A DNA stretch of 64,000 bases, taken from assembly GCA_024688885.1 (NCBI GenBank), contig JAILDV010000067.1, forward strand, positions 62,001 through 126,000, written 5' to 3'. How positions within the stretch are numbered: position 1 is the stretch's first letter; each line of letters starts with the position of its first letter. A program made the translations under genes and the position numbers. The notes beneath the pieces were generated by a model that was given only the letters and a program-made list of their open reading frames with translations, did no database searches and was not told the DNA's origin. Shown here in pieces: positions 15,530 to 24,585 of this stretch. The DNA comes from Bacteroidaceae bacterium (GTDB taxonomy: Bacteria > Bacteroidota > Bacteroidia > Bacteroidales > Bacteroidaceae).

Positions 15530-17723
15530 AATGATTCTCAAAGTACCGTGTGATGACATTGTGCAGATGCACACGGTCAGTACCCGTCATGTTGTGACCA
15601 TCACCAGGGTAGGTGAAGAGGTCGGGATAGGTGTCGGCATCTATGCAGGCACGCATGAATGACAGGGTGTGCTGGGGCACACAGATAGGGTCGTTTCCTC
15701 CATAGATGACGAGGAGACGCCCTTTCAGGTTCTGCGCTTTGTTGAGCAGGGAGGTGCTCTCATAGCCTTCGGGGTTGGTCTGTGGGGTGTCCATGTAGCG
15801 TTCACCATACATGACTTCATAGAAGCGCCAGTCAATGACAGGACCTCCTGCCACACCCACTTTGAAGACATCGGGATAGGTGGTCATGAGGCTGGTGGTC
15901 ATGAAGCCTCCATAGCTCCAACCATGCACTCCCAAGCGGTTGGCATCGACATAGGGAAGACTCTTCAGATAATCGACACCACAAAGCTGGTCTTTCATCT
16001 CCTCCACACCCAACTGACGGAAAGTGGCTTGTTCAAAAGCAAGTCCGCGATGCTCACTGCCCCGATTGTCAAGACAGAACATCACATAACCTTGCTGTGC
16101 CATCCAGATGTCCCAACCCCTTGCTCCCCAATTGCGGGAGGCATCGATGTTGTGGGCATGAGGACCTCCATAGACATACACCACTGCGGGATATTTCTTG
16201 TTGGGGTCAAAGTCGGTGGGAAGGATAAGGCGATAGTAGAGGTCTGTCACCCCGTCAGCTGCCTTGATGGTGCCTGTCTTGATTTCAGGCACTTGGAAGT
16301 TCTCCCAAGGGTCATCAGCTGTGAAATAGTTGAGGGTGGAGAGTTTGGGGTTGACAGTGGAGACAATGTCAATCTTGCGGGCAATGTCGGGTGAGGAATA
16401 GTTGTCGAAGAAGAAATTGCCCGACTCTGAGAGGGTGGCATCATGCCAACCAGTGGCATTGCCGAGAAGGGTACGCTTGCCCTTCATGTCCACCTTGTAC
16501 ACATTCTGCTGGAGCGGATGCTGCTCGTTGGAGGTGTAGAGGATGGTCTTCTGCTCCTTGTTGAAGCCCAGCATTTCCATGACCTCAAAGGAACCCTGCG
16601 TGAGTTGCTTGACGAGTTGCCCCTTTATATTATATATGTATAAGTGGTTGTAACCATCCCTGCGTGTCTGATAGACAAATTTCGTGTCATCCCAAGGCAG
16701 GAACTGGATGGGATGAAGGGGCTCGAAGTATTTCTCATTGTCTTCGGTGAAGAGGGTGCGCAGCTTCTCACCTGTCAGGGCATCATATTCATCAAGGGAA
16801 CCATGATTTTGGTCACGGTTCAGTTCGATGAGGTAGAGTTTCTTGCCATCAGGAGCCCATGCGATGTTGGTGAAGTAGCGGTCAGTCGGGTCACCTGTGT
16901 TCAAGTAGATGGTCTTGTCTGTCTTGGGATTGAAGATGCCCACATACACCTTGTGAGAGGTCTCTCCTGCCATGGGGTAGGGAAGCCCCCTCCCATCCTC
17001 CTCCTTGGGGGAGGTGCTGCTGTCCGAATGGGCTGTCCCCCCTTGGGGGGAAAAGAAGGGGGGCTCTTGCGGAAACTTGGACACCATGCTCTGATCCATC
17101 TTATAGAAAGCAAGCAAGGTGCCGTCAGGATTCCAGAATGTTCCCTTGCTGATGCCAAACTCTTCACGATGGACACTCTCACCATAGACGAGGTCAATGC
17201 TGCCATCAGAAGAGATTTGGTGTGTCTTGCCATCTTCGGTGACAACGAAGAGGTTGTGCTCAACGGTGTAAGCCATCGCCTTGTATTGTTTGTTCCAATC
17301 CATGTTGGATGCCTGTGGAGTGAGGTTCACTTTCCAAATGACCTGATGGTTCACCCAGTCGATAAGTGTGCGTTCCCTTCCCCTGTCGATGAGGATGTAA
17401 GGTTTCTCGGCATCAGGAAAAGTGGCATTATAGAGATGGTCAATGGTCTTTCTGCCATTGTCAGCCAGCACGGAGTTGATGTTCTCCAATGTCAGAGAAC
17501 TAACTTCCGGACGGGCACTTTCTGTTCCCACCTGCTGACATTGGCTCATGTCCAGCTTGATGCATGCATCGCCCCACCATGTAAGGTATTCGGTTTCAGG
17601 CATGGATGCCTGATAGTAGGTGGAACCGCCAGGAATGAGGTCATTGATTGTGAAGAGTCTTTTCTGTGCCATAAGTGGAAGAGTGAGAAGGGTGACAAGC
17701 ACCCCAAGTGCTGCTTTTTTCAT
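15519..17723 (-). CDS. Dipeptidyl-peptidase IV, family S9B
   Basis: The product is 734 aa. The signal peptide ends at LPLMAQ (20). An N-terminal beta-propeller (about 40-475) is followed by the alpha/beta-hydrolase domain. The triad is Ser603 in GWSYGGF, Asp678 in GGNDPICVP and His710 in PGDGHNM. Family members remove X-Pro dipeptides from peptide N-termini in the periplasm, feeding amino-acid use. Two odd segments lie in the propeller. Residues about 222-247 are read from a GC-rich palindromic repeat. Residues 455-466 (STVNPKLSTLNY) are read from heptamer repeats. Both keep the frame. The gene overlaps folK by 4 bp. Confidence 0.95.
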   Translation of the reverse strand: MKKAALGVLVTLLTLPLMAQKRLFTINDLIPGGSTYYQASMPETEYLTWWGDACIKLDMSQCQQVGTESARPEVSSLTLENINSVLADNGRKTIDHLYNATFPDAEKPYILIDRGRERTLIDWVNHQVIWKVNLTPQASNMDWNKQYKAMAYTVEHNLFVVTEDGKTHQISSDGSIDLVYGESVHREEFGISKGTFWNPDGTLLAFYKMDQSMVSKFPQEPPFFSPQGGTAHSDSSTSPKEEDGRGLPYPMAGETSHKVYVGIFNPKTDKTIYLNTGDPTDRYFTNIAWAPDGKKLYLIELNRDQNHGSLDEYDALTGEKLRTLFTEDNEKYFEPLHPIQFLPWDDTKFVYQTRRDGYNHLYIYNIKGQLVKQLTQGSFEVMEMLGFNKEQKTILYTSNEQHPLQQNVYKVDMKGKRTLLGNATGWHDATLSESGNFFFDNYSSPDIARKIDIVSTVNPKLSTLNYFTADDPWENFQVPEIKTGTIKAADGVTDLYYRLILPTDFDPNKKYPAVVYVYGGPHAHNIDASRNWGARGWDIWMAQQGYVMFCLDNRGSEHRGLAFEQATFRQLGVEEMKDQLCGVDYLKSLPYVDANRLGVHGWSYGGFMTTSLMTTYPDVFKVGVAGGPVIDWRFYEVMYGERYMDTPQTNPEGYESTSLLNKAQNLKGRLLVIYGGNDPICVPQHTLSFMRACIDADTYPDLFTYPGDGHNMTGTDRVHLHNVITRYFENHLKK
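16326..16361. repeat. Heptamer-like tract inside the DPP IV gene
   Basis: The tract (on this strand GTTGAGG, TGGAGAG, TTTGGG, GTTGACA) encodes STVNPKLSTLNY on the minus strand. This is the same peptide style as the folK insert. Confidence 0.6.
16981..17073. repeat. GC-rich palindromic element inside the DPP IV gene
   Basis: The outer arms GAAGCCCCCT and AAGGGGGGCTC are inverted. Inside are CCTCCTTGGGGGAGG and CCCCCCTTGGGGGG. It encodes about 26 Ser/Gly/Pro-rich residues in frame, just before the conserved PMAGETSHKV segment of the propeller. Confidence 0.75.
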
Positions 17724-18196
17724 TGGTCAGTATCTTTGGTGAGAAGTATCTCTTTGAGGGGGATGAGCACAAAATCACGCTCATACATAAGAGGATGGGG
17801 TATGGTCAGTTTGGGGGTGTTGATGTGGAGGTCATCATAGAGAAGGATGTCAATGTCGATGATGCGGTCGTGGTAGTTGACAGGTGGCAGTTGAGAGTTG
17901 ACAGTTGAGAGTTGAGGGTTGGGGGTTGATTTTTGGGTGCGCCCCATGTCACGCTCAATCTGTTGGGTGACTTTCAGCAGGGCATGGGGGGAGAGTTCCG
18001 TCTCAACCCTTATGGCTGCATTGAGGAAGGTGTTCGGGCTCTCAAATCCCCACGGCTCAGTGGCAAGAAAAGCGGATTGTGCCCTGACTGGACCAATCCG
18101 CCTTCCTATTTCTGTGATGGCGGACACAAGGTTGTGTTCTTTGTCGCCAAGATTTGTACCGAGTGAAAGATAAACTATGTGCACCCTTTTGAGCAT
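17720..18196 (-). CDS. folK: HPPK: 2-amino-4-hydroxy-6-hydroxymethyldihydropteridine pyrophosphokinase
   Basis: The product is 158 aa. It transfers pyrophosphate from ATP to the pterin in folate synthesis. Family motifs are SLGTNLGDKEHNL (11-23), TEPWGFESPNTFLNAAIRVET (46 onward), LKVTQQIERDMGR (74-86), then DRIIDIDILLYDD with the Mg-binding Asp pair, and IPHPLMYERDFVLIPL. Between ERDMGR and DRIIDID, relatives have a short loop. Here residues 89-107 (KSTPNPQLSTVNSQLPPVN) are encoded by GTTGAGA-type heptamers. The insert leaves the catalytic residues intact. The gene overlaps the DPP IV gene by 4 bp. Confidence 0.93.
   Translation of the reverse strand: MLKRVHIVYLSLGTNLGDKEHNLVSAITEIGRRIGPVRAQSAFLATEPWGFESPNTFLNAAIRVETELSPHALLKVTQQIERDMGRTQKSTPNPQLSTVNSQLPPVNYHDRIIDIDILLYDDLHINTPKLTIPHPLMYERDFVLIPLKEILLTKDTDQ
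17876..17932. repeat. Heptamer tract inside folK
   Basis: Consecutive 7-mers GTTGAGA, GTTGACA, GTTGAGA, GTTGAGG, GTTGGGG and GTTGATT lie within the folK coding sequence and encode the loop insert at residues 89-107. Confidence 0.85.
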
Positions 18197-18222
18197 AAAT
18201 AATCGCCCAGCGCATGGGCTGG

Positions 18223-19305
18223 TTAGTCGATGATGAGCATGGCATCGCCATAGGTGCCAAACATGTAGTCACCTTTGAGGGCTTCCTTGTAGGCATCCAT
18301 CACCACATCGTAGCCTCCAAAGGCTGTGACGAGCATGAGCATGGTGGTGAGAGGCTGCTGGAAATTCACCACAAAGGCATCAGCAACAGTGAAGTCGTAA
18401 GGAGGGAAGATGAACTTGTTGGTCCAACCCTCAAACTCCTTGATGAAGCCACCGGGTCCCACTGCTGTTTCGAGGGCTCGGAGGGTGGTGGTGCCTACTG
18501 CACACACTTTGTGGCCATTCTCCTTTGCCTTGTTCACAATGTCGCAGGCTTCCTTGTTGACGAACATCTGTTCAGAATCTGTCTTGTGCTTGGTGAGGTC
18601 TTCCACATCAATGTTGCGGAAGTTGCCCAAACCTACATGGAGGGTGATGAAAGCCTGCTCGATGCCCATGATTTCCATGCGCTTCATGAGTTCGCGAGAG
18701 AAGTGAAGTCCTGAAACGGGAACAGTGACTGCTCCTTCATGGCGTGCATAGATGGTCTGGAAACGCTCATGGTCTTCCTCCTCTGCAGGACGGTGCATGC
18801 GGACGTCATCAGGAATGGGGGCTTCACCCAGATTGTAGAGTGTCTCCTTGAACACATCATGAGGACCATCGTAGAGGAAACGGAGGGTTCTTCCACGGGA
18901 GGTGGTGTTGTCTATCACCTCTGCCACCAGTGACTCGTCAGCTCCGAAGTAGAGCTTGTTGCCAATGCGAATCTTGCGGGCTGGGTCAACCAGTACATCC
19001 CAAAGACGGAGGTCTTCATTGAGTTCGCGAAGCAGGAACACCTCAATGCGTGCACCTGTCTTTTCCTTGTTGCCATAGAGACGTGCAGGGAACACCCTTG
19101 TGTCGTTGAACACAAAGGCATCGCCCTCCTCAAAATAGTCGGTGATCTCTTTGAAAAGACGGTGCTCTATCTCACCTGTCTTCTTGTGTACAACCATCAG
19201 TTTCGCTTCATCACGGTTGTAGTACTTTGTTTCGGGATTGTAAGTGCGAGGATAGAGTGCTATCTTCTCGTCGGGAAGTCTGAACTTGAATTGTGAAAGT
19301 TTCAT
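18223..19305 (-). CDS. queA: tRNA preQ1 ribosyltransferase-isomerase QueA
   Basis: The product is 360 aa. It uses S-adenosylmethionine to convert preQ1 in tRNA position 34 to epoxyqueuosine. Family landmarks are the start [34 protein letters not shown] (53-67), PPTF-type strands replaced by [20 protein letters not shown], the catalytic-core [18 protein letters not shown], and [12 protein letters not shown]. The length and order of segments are normal. The upstream neighbour truB is also a tRNA-modification gene and folK follows 26 bp downstream, so this is an informational/cofactor operon. Confidence 0.97.
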   Translation of the reverse strand: MKLSQFKFRLPDEKIALYPRTYNPETKYYNRDEAKLMVVHKKTGEIEHRLFKEITDYFEEGDAFVFNDTRVFPARLYGNKEKTGARIEVFLLRELNEDLRLWDVLVDPARKIRIGNKLYFGADESLVAEVIDNTTSRGRTLRFLYDGPHDVFKETLYNLGEAPIPDDVRMHRPAEEEDHERFQTIYARHEGAVTVPVSGLHFSRELMKRMEIMGIEQAFITLHVGLGNFRNIDVEDLTKHKTDSEQMFVNKEACDIVNKAKENGHKVCAVGTTTLRALETAVGPGGFIKEFEGWTNKFIFPPYDFTVADAFVVNFQQPLTTMLMLVTAFGGYDVVMDAYKEALKGDYMFGTYGDAMLIID

Positions 19306-19339
19306 CTATTATCTCTGATTAACTAATAATTTTCTTTAC

Positions 19340-20128
19340 CTAATTGTTTTCTTCCCTTTCCAATGTCTGCTGTTCGAGCCATTGGGGGAACTCGTTGATG
19401 TCCATGCAGTCTTGCAGGGTGTATTTTCCTATTCTTGTACGCACCAAGCCTGTGAGGTAGCCTCCCGAGCCAAGTGCCAGCCCGATGTCACGGGCAAGTG
19501 CTCGGATGTAGGTGCCTTTGCTGCACACAACGCGGATGGTGAGCGAGAGGTGCTTGCCTGTAAGGTTGTCGCTCTGGTATTTGATGCGCTCTTTCTCATC
19601 AGTGGGCAGTTCCTCTCCTTCTTCTTCCACTTCGCCAAAGTGAAGGATTTCCAGTTCGTCAATGACCAGAATCTTCGGTTTCAACTCCACTTCCTCTCCC
19701 TTTCTGGCATATTTGAAGGCTCGTTTGCCATCTACTTTCACTGCCGAGAATGTGGGGGGTGTCTGCTCTATGCGTCCACGGAATGCCTTCAGTTTCTCTT
19801 CCACCAATGCCCGGGTGATGTGTGAGGTGGGGTAGGTGGCATCTTCGGGTGTTTCCATGTCAAAGGATGGTGTTGTGGCGCCCAACTTAATGGTGGCAAC
19901 ATATTCCTTTGTATGAGCCTGCAACTCGTCGATGAGTTTGGTGCTTTTGCCTGTGCAGATGATGAGCACTCCTGTAGCCAAGGGGTCGAGGGTGCCTGCA
20001 TGTCCCACTTTCAACTTCTTCACTCCCAACCGATGGGAGAGTTCGCCCCGCACCTTTGCCACCACATTGAAGGATGTCCAGCGGTAGGGCTTGTTGAAGA
20101 TGAGGATTTCACCAGCCTGTGGATTCAT
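19340..20128 (-). CDS. truB: tRNA pseudouridine-55 synthase
   Basis: The product is 262 aa. The catalytic Asp48 lies in VGHAGTLDPLATGVL (41-55). The start region FNKPYRWTSFNVVAKVR and the RNA-binding KVDGKRAFKYARKG and KGTYIRALARDIG segments are conserved. TruB isomerises U55 in the T loop of tRNAs and helps fold them. Between about residues 170 and 185 there is an acidic insert (EVEEEGEELPTDEKE) absent from short relatives. It lies 15 bp after uppP and 34 bp before queA on the same strand. Confidence 0.96.
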   Translation of the reverse strand: MNPQAGEILIFNKPYRWTSFNVVAKVRGELSHRLGVKKLKVGHAGTLDPLATGVLIICTGKSTKLIDELQAHTKEYVATIKLGATTPSFDMETPEDATYPTSHITRALVEEKLKAFRGRIEQTPPTFSAVKVDGKRAFKYARKGEEVELKPKILVIDELEILHFGEVEEEGEELPTDEKERIKYQSDNLTGKHLSLTIRVVCSKGTYIRALARDIGLALGSGGYLTGLVRTRIGKYTLQDCMDINEFPQWLEQQTLEREENN

Positions 20129-20143
20129 GTGCTGTGATGCGAA

Positions 20144-20989
20144 TTACAGGATGGTGAGTTCGTGCCCCATGAGGAGCAAGACCAGAATGATGCCGCCCAC
20201 CACGATTCTGTACCATCCAAAGGCTTGGAAGCCATACTTCTGCACGAAGCGGATGAAGAACTTGATGGCGAGCAGGGCTACGATGAATGCCACCACGTTG
20301 CCAATGATGAGGGTGTCGAGATTGTTCATAATCAGTTCGGAACCTCCCTCCTTGAACAACTTATACATCTTATATACTGTGGCACCAAACATGGTGGGCA
20401 CTGCCAAAAAGAAGGAGAACTCAGCGGCATTCTTGCGTGTCATCTTCTGTGCCATACCACCCACGATGGTTGCCATCGAGCGGGAAACACCCGGTATCAT
20501 GGAGATGCACTGGAAGAGACCAATCATCAGGGCTCGCTTCTCTGTTAGTACGGTGTCTTCACTGCCTTTGTTGAAAATCTTGTCGCAGAACAACATGAAC
20601 ACACCACCCACAACGAGCATGATGGCAACCACTTCCACGCGCTCCAGCATGGCATCGATGAAGTCGTTGCAAAGCAAACCCAGCACAACGGCAGGAATGA
20701 AGGCGATGAGCAGCTTCCAGTAGAAGTCAAACTTATGGATGAGTTGCTTGAAAGCAGGTGTGCCTTCGGGCAGCGGTGTCTTGTTGAGCTGGAAGAAGCG
20801 ACGCCAGTAGAGGCATACCACCGAAAGGATGGCACCAAACTGGATGATGAAGGTGAATGCCTTCACATACTCCGTGCTTTCCACACCCAACATGTTCTGG
20901 GCAATAATCATGTGACCAGTCGAGGACACTGGCAAGAACTCTGTGAGACCTTCTACAACGGCAATGATGATGGTTTGAATCCAATCCAT
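20144..20989 (-). CDS. uppP: Undecaprenyl-diphosphatase
   Basis: The product is 281 aa, a BacA/UppP multi-spanning membrane protein that recycles undecaprenyl pyrophosphate for peptidoglycan and O-polysaccharide synthesis. Motif 1 is EGLTEFLPVSSTGHM (residues 13-27), with Glu17 and His26. Motif 2 is MIPGVSRSMATIVGG. About eight hydrophobic segments are seen. It lies 6 bp after the DUF3098 gene and 15 bp before truB. Confidence 0.97.
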   Translation of the reverse strand: MDWIQTIIIAVVEGLTEFLPVSSTGHMIIAQNMLGVESTEYVKAFTFIIQFGAILSVVCLYWRRFFQLNKTPLPEGTPAFKQLIHKFDFYWKLLIAFIPAVVLGLLCNDFIDAMLERVEVVAIMLVVGGVFMLFCDKIFNKGSEDTVLTEKRALMIGLFQCISMIPGVSRSMATIVGGMAQKMTRKNAAEFSFFLAVPTMFGATVYKMYKLFKEGGSELIMNNLDTLIIGNVVAFIVALLAIKFFIRFVQKYGFQAFGWYRIVVGGIILVLLLMGHELTIL

Positions 20990-20995
20990 AGTCTG

Positions 20996-21238
20996 TTAGG
21001 CGTTTTGTTTAGAGGGTGAGTCGGTTTTTGCAGGCCACAGGATGGCAACAATCTCAAAGATGAAGCCAAAGAGGCAGACCATCGGTGCTACCTTTGTGCG
21101 CATGTCGCTGAAGATGTCAGGGTTGAAAGCCTCTTCCGTTGTGGCATCGCCCGACATCAGGATGAAGCCAACGACAATGATGGCGAATCCCACCAGAAGC
21201 AGGATGTAGTTGATTTTTGTGAATGCAAGATTTTTCAT
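20996..21238 (-). CDS. DUF3098 small membrane protein
   Basis: The product is 80 aa. Two hydrophobic segments (about 9-28 and 50-68) flank a polar loop (SGDATTEEAFNPDIFSDMR), as in DUF3098 proteins of Bacteroidota. These are almost always encoded between ftsX and uppP. The function is unknown; the constant position suggests a role in cell division or envelope synthesis. It overlaps ftsX by 4 bp. Confidence 0.88.
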   Translation of the reverse strand: MKNLAFTKINYILLLVGFAIIVVGFILMSGDATTEEAFNPDIFSDMRTKVAPMVCLFGFIFEIVAILWPAKTDSPSKQNA

Positions 21239-22128
21239 ATATAATATAATTCGTTGCTGCTCATTTTCAAATATTTGTTCAACGAGAACAATGTGCAGAG
21301 ATAGGTGATGATGATGCCGAACAGGAACACAGCTGCTGACACGATGACTATTGCCTTCAGGTCAATGACCGAACTGATTTGCGGCTCAAAATTGTACAGC
21401 CAGTAGAGTCCTCCGATGAGCAAGCCATCAGCCAGGATGGCAGACACGATGCCCAAGGTGAAGCTTTGTGCGAGGAATGGACGACGGATGAAGTTCCAGC
21501 TTGCTCCCACCAATTTCATCGTGTTGATGATGAATCGCTTGGAGAAGATGGTGAGCCGCACCGTGTTGTTGATAAGTGCAAAGGAAATGTAGGTGAACAA
21601 AGCCGCGATGATGAGCAGGATGATGCTCACCTTGCGGATGTTGTCATTCACCGACTTGATGAGGTCTTTTGAGTAGATGACATCCACCACGTCAGGGTTC
21701 CCTTTCAGCTTCTTCACTGCCGCGTTGATGCTGTCGGGGTTGGCATGCTCAGCATTGATTTTGATTTCGAACGATGCTGTGTAGGGGTTCATCCCAATGA
21801 ACTCAGTGGGGTCAATGCCCTGTGCCTGAATCTCCTCCACCAATGCCTGCTCTTTCGAAATGAACTCCACACTCTTGGCATAGCGTGCCTGTTTGAGCGA
21901 GTTCTCCATGCTCTTGACTTGCAGGCTGTCCATTTCGTCGCTGATGAGCACACTGATGTTGATGTTCTCCCTTACGTAGGTGGAGAGGTTTTGCGCTGTG
22001 ATGACGAACAGCACGATGGTGCCCAGCAACACCAACACCAATGTGGTGCTGATGGCTGCCGTGATGAACTGCGTGCTGAGGAATGATTTTCTGTTCTTAC
22101 CCATGTCTATCTCATTGTTTCTGGCCAT
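21235..22128 (-). CDS. ftsX: Cell-division permease-like protein FtsX
   Basis: The product is 297 aa. It has one N-terminal transmembrane helix (about 18-42), a periplasmic domain (about 43-175) and three further helices in the C-terminal half, ending LNKYLKMSSNELYYI. With the ATPase FtsE it controls peptidoglycan hydrolases at the septum; ftsE is not in this window. ATG at 22128 overlaps miaB by 17 bp. ATG at 22104 (MGKNRKS) is a possible later start that would avoid the overlap. Confidence 0.93.
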   Translation of the reverse strand: MARNNEIDMGKNRKSFLSTQFITAAISTTLVLVLLGTIVLFVITAQNLSTYVRENINISVLISDEMDSLQVKSMENSLKQARYAKSVEFISKEQALVEEIQAQGIDPTEFIGMNPYTASFEIKINAEHANPDSINAAVKKLKGNPDVVDVIYSKDLIKSVNDNIRKVSIILLIIAALFTYISFALINNTVRLTIFSKRFIINTMKLVGASWNFIRRPFLAQSFTLGIVSAILADGLLIGGLYWLYNFEPQISSVIDLKAIVIVSAAVFLFGIIITYLCTLFSLNKYLKMSSNELYYI

Positions 22129-23443
22129 CGCTCGGCTCTTGTACTTGTTCTGTTCCTTTCAGGGTGGCAGAACTGGAATCCACCACCTTCACCGTCACAA
22201 AATCGCCTATGTGATGACTGCCACGGTCAAACACTACCACCTTGTTCTGTGGAGTGCGCCCGAAAAGCTGTTCTTTGCTGCGTTTCGACACTCCTTCCAC
22301 CAGCACCTCGAACACCTTGCCCACATCCTTCCTGTAGCTCTCTGCAGAAAACTCGTTCTGCAAGGCAATCATCTCGTTCAAGCGGCGAATCTTGGTCTCT
22401 TCTGGCACATCATCAGGCAGGTGCTTGGATGCATAAGTGCCAGGGCGTTCAGAATACTTGAACATGAAAGCCGAGTCATATCCCACCTCCCTCATCAGCG
22501 AGAGAGACAGCTGGTGGTCTTCCTCTGTTTCTGAATGATACCCCACGAAGATGTCAGTGGTCAGTCCACAATCGGGAAGGATGCGACGGATGGCTGCCAC
22601 ACGGTCAAGATACCATTCGCGGGTGTACTTCCTGTTCATCAGTTTCAGGATGCGGTTGCTTCCGCTCTGCACAGGCAGATGGATGTGGCGGCAGAGGTTC
22701 TTGTGAGAAGCGATAACCTCCAAAGTCTCGTCACTCATGTCCTTCGGGTGCGAAGTGGTGAATCGGATGCGCATTTTGGGAAAAGCCTCTGCCACTCTGG
22801 CAAGCAGTTGAGGGAAAGTGACACCCTCCGTCAAGTAACTGTTCACGTTCTGTCCCAGCAAGGTCACCTCCTTGAAACCCTTCTCTTGCAGGTCTTTCAC
22901 CTCGTTCAGGATGCTGCCCACCTCACGGCTTCTCTCCCTTCCACGAGTGTAAGGAACAATGCAATAATGGCAAAAATTGTTGCAACCGCGCATGATGCTG
23001 ACAAAACCACTCACATGTCCGCCACACACACGCTCGGGAATGACATCGCGGTAGGTCTCTGTGGTGCTCAGTTCCACATTGATAGCCTTTTCACCCACTT
23101 CGGCTGCTGCAAACAACTCGGGCAGTGAGAGGTAAGAGTCGGGACCAGCCACAAGATCCACATGGTGATGCGCAATGAGGTCTTCCCTTACGCGTTCAGC
23201 CATGCACCCCACCACACCCACAATCAGCGCACGTTTCTTCTTCTGTGCATGGAGCGTCTCAAGTCGGTTGTAAATCTTATTCTCTGCATTTTCACGCACC
23301 GAACAGGTGTTCAGCAACACAGCATCTGCCTCATCAATGGAATGGCAAGTTTCATACCCAGCCATTTTCATCACAGAGGCAATAACTTCACTGTCCGCCA
23401 CGTTCATTTGGCAGCCATAAGTCTCAATGAAAAGATTCTTCAT
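22112..23443 (-). CDS. miaB: tRNA methylthiotransferase MiaB
   Basis: The product is 443 aa. It is a radical-SAM enzyme that adds a methylthio group to i6A37 of tRNA. The UPF0004 N-domain starts MKNLFIETYGCQMN with Cys11 of the auxiliary cluster. The radical-SAM motif is CNNFCHYCIVPYTRGRERS, with the CxxxCxxC cysteines. The C-terminal TRAM domain ends in GDFVTVKVVDSSSATLKG. I choose ATG 23443 over an upstream start at 23470, because the protein then begins at the conserved strand and the promoter box at 23468-23475 stays outside. It leads an eight-gene minus-strand run. Confidence 0.97.
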   Translation of the reverse strand: MKNLFIETYGCQMNVADSEVIASVMKMAGYETCHSIDEADAVLLNTCSVRENAENKIYNRLETLHAQKKKRALIVGVVGCMAERVREDLIAHHHVDLVAGPDSYLSLPELFAAAEVGEKAINVELSTTETYRDVIPERVCGGHVSGFVSIMRGCNNFCHYCIVPYTRGRERSREVGSILNEVKDLQEKGFKEVTLLGQNVNSYLTEGVTFPQLLARVAEAFPKMRIRFTTSHPKDMSDETLEVIASHKNLCRHIHLPVQSGSNRILKLMNRKYTREWYLDRVAAIRRILPDCGLTTDIFVGYHSETEEDHQLSLSLMREVGYDSAFMFKYSERPGTYASKHLPDDVPEETKIRRLNEMIALQNEFSAESYRKDVGKVFEVLVEGVSKRSKEQLFGRTPQNKVVVFDRGSHHIGDFVTVKVVDSSSATLKGTEQVQEPSDGQKQ

Positions 23444-23467
23444 TAATGATATTTGCAAAAATCGCTG

Positions 23468-23475
23468 CAAAGATA
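23468..23475 (-). promoter_or_regulatory. -7 element upstream of miaB
   Basis: TATCTTTG on the minus strand, 24 bp before the miaB ATG. A TTTG at 23490-23493 is only 14 bp away, too close for a normal -33. Confidence 0.55.
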
Positions 23476-23508
23476 CAACATTTAATTGGCAAAGTCAATT
23501 ATTTCGCC

Positions 23509-23516
23509 TATCTTTG
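23509..23516 (+). promoter_or_regulatory. -7 element for the membrane-protein gene at 23549
   Basis: TATCTTTG is followed by GCACTCG. It lies only 33 bp from the divergent miaB -7 box. Confidence 0.5.
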
Positions 23517-23548
23517 CACTCGAATTACAACTTTTTAATAAAAAAGAC

Positions 23549-24571
23549 GTGCGACTGAACTTCCAGAAAAGCATCACAAACAGCCAAGCTACATTGCCTG
23601 TCGTTTCTGCATTGATGCTGCTGTTTTGGCTCCTGCTCCCCCCTGTTGGGCAGCCCGTGGACTTCACCACACCTGATTATGGGATTTGGAAGTTTGTGCC
23701 CATGTTCCTTCTGCGTGGGTATGTGTCATTGGTCATGGGTGCGCTATGTGCAGCCCTTGCTGTGTATGAAATGGCAGAGTTGAACAATGCCAATGTACTG
23801 CTGCGTGTGAGTACCCGCATGTTAAGCTCTGTGCTCGCCATCCTGCTCGGCATGGCAGTTGTGTGCCACCCTTTTCAGCCCGGAATGGTGCTGATGCTCC
23901 TTACGCTGCTTTCCTTTTTCCCTTTGTTTGCAATGTATCAGACACCCTCCCCATACCTTGCCTTTCTCACTTATCTGGCATTGTCTGTTGCATCACTTTT
24001 CTTCCCCAAGTTCTTGTGGATTGTGCCGTTCTATTGGCTCATCCAGAGCTATTTCCGTGCCTTGACTCTGCGCTGTCTCGTCGCATCCATCTTGGCGACG
24101 ATACTGCCTTACTGGATCTATGCAGCCATCGCTGTTCTGATGCTTCATTGGGAGGACTTCATGATTCATCTTCAAGAGATGATCTCCTTCCAAATGTACG
24201 ATTATACCCAAATACCTTTGCGTCATCTCTTCACCTTTAGCTTGGTTTTCCTGCTTTTTGTGATAGGAAGCATTGATTTCTATCTGCAGCAGTATAGAGA
24301 CCGCACACGCACACGCACTATCTACCGTGCGCTGATTATCTATGGCGTTGTCTTGCTTATGGGAATGGTTGCCCAACCTCAGTATTTCATCACTTTGCTC
24401 CCTCTCTTCCTGCTTTCCACAGCCATTCTCTTTGGTCATTTCTTTGCCCTCACACATACCCGCTTCTCCCATATCTGCTGCATTGTGGTGATGCTTCTGG
24501 TTCTCATGGACTTCATTGCCCAATATCTCCCCTCCCAATTTCTTCCTTTATCTATCTCATCTTATTTCTAA
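23549..24571 (+). CDS. Hypothetical polytopic membrane protein
   Basis: The product is about 340 aa from a GTG at 23549. An earlier in-frame TTG at 23486 would start upstream of the -7 box and is unlikely. Eight or so hydrophobic helices are visible, starting at PVVSALMLLFWLLLPPVG and including VLAILLGMAVV and LIIYGVVLLMGMVAQP. Between them are short basic loops such as YRDRTRTRTIYR. I recognise no family motif. Its gene is followed 15 bp later by a YqaA-type gene on the same strand. Confidence 0.65.
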   Translation: MRLNFQKSITNSQATLPVVSALMLLFWLLLPPVGQPVDFTTPDYGIWKFVPMFLLRGYVSLVMGALCAALAVYEMAELNNANVLLRVSTRMLSSVLAILLGMAVVCHPFQPGMVLMLLTLLSFFPLFAMYQTPSPYLAFLTYLALSVASLFFPKFLWIVPFYWLIQSYFRALTLRCLVASILATILPYWIYAAIAVLMLHWEDFMIHLQEMISFQMYDYTQIPLRHLFTFSLVFLLFVIGSIDFYLQQYRDRTRTRTIYRALIIYGVVLLMGMVAQPQYFITLLPLFLLSTAILFGHFFALTHTRFSHICCIVVMLLVLMDFIAQYLPSQFLPLSISSYF

Positions 24572-24585
24572 ATTCTTTATCATCC

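Noticed and set aside
16644-17840. Long open frame antisense to the DPP IV gene (398 codons).
   Set aside because: It mirrors a well-supported S9B peptidase gene, has no family signature and no promoter box.
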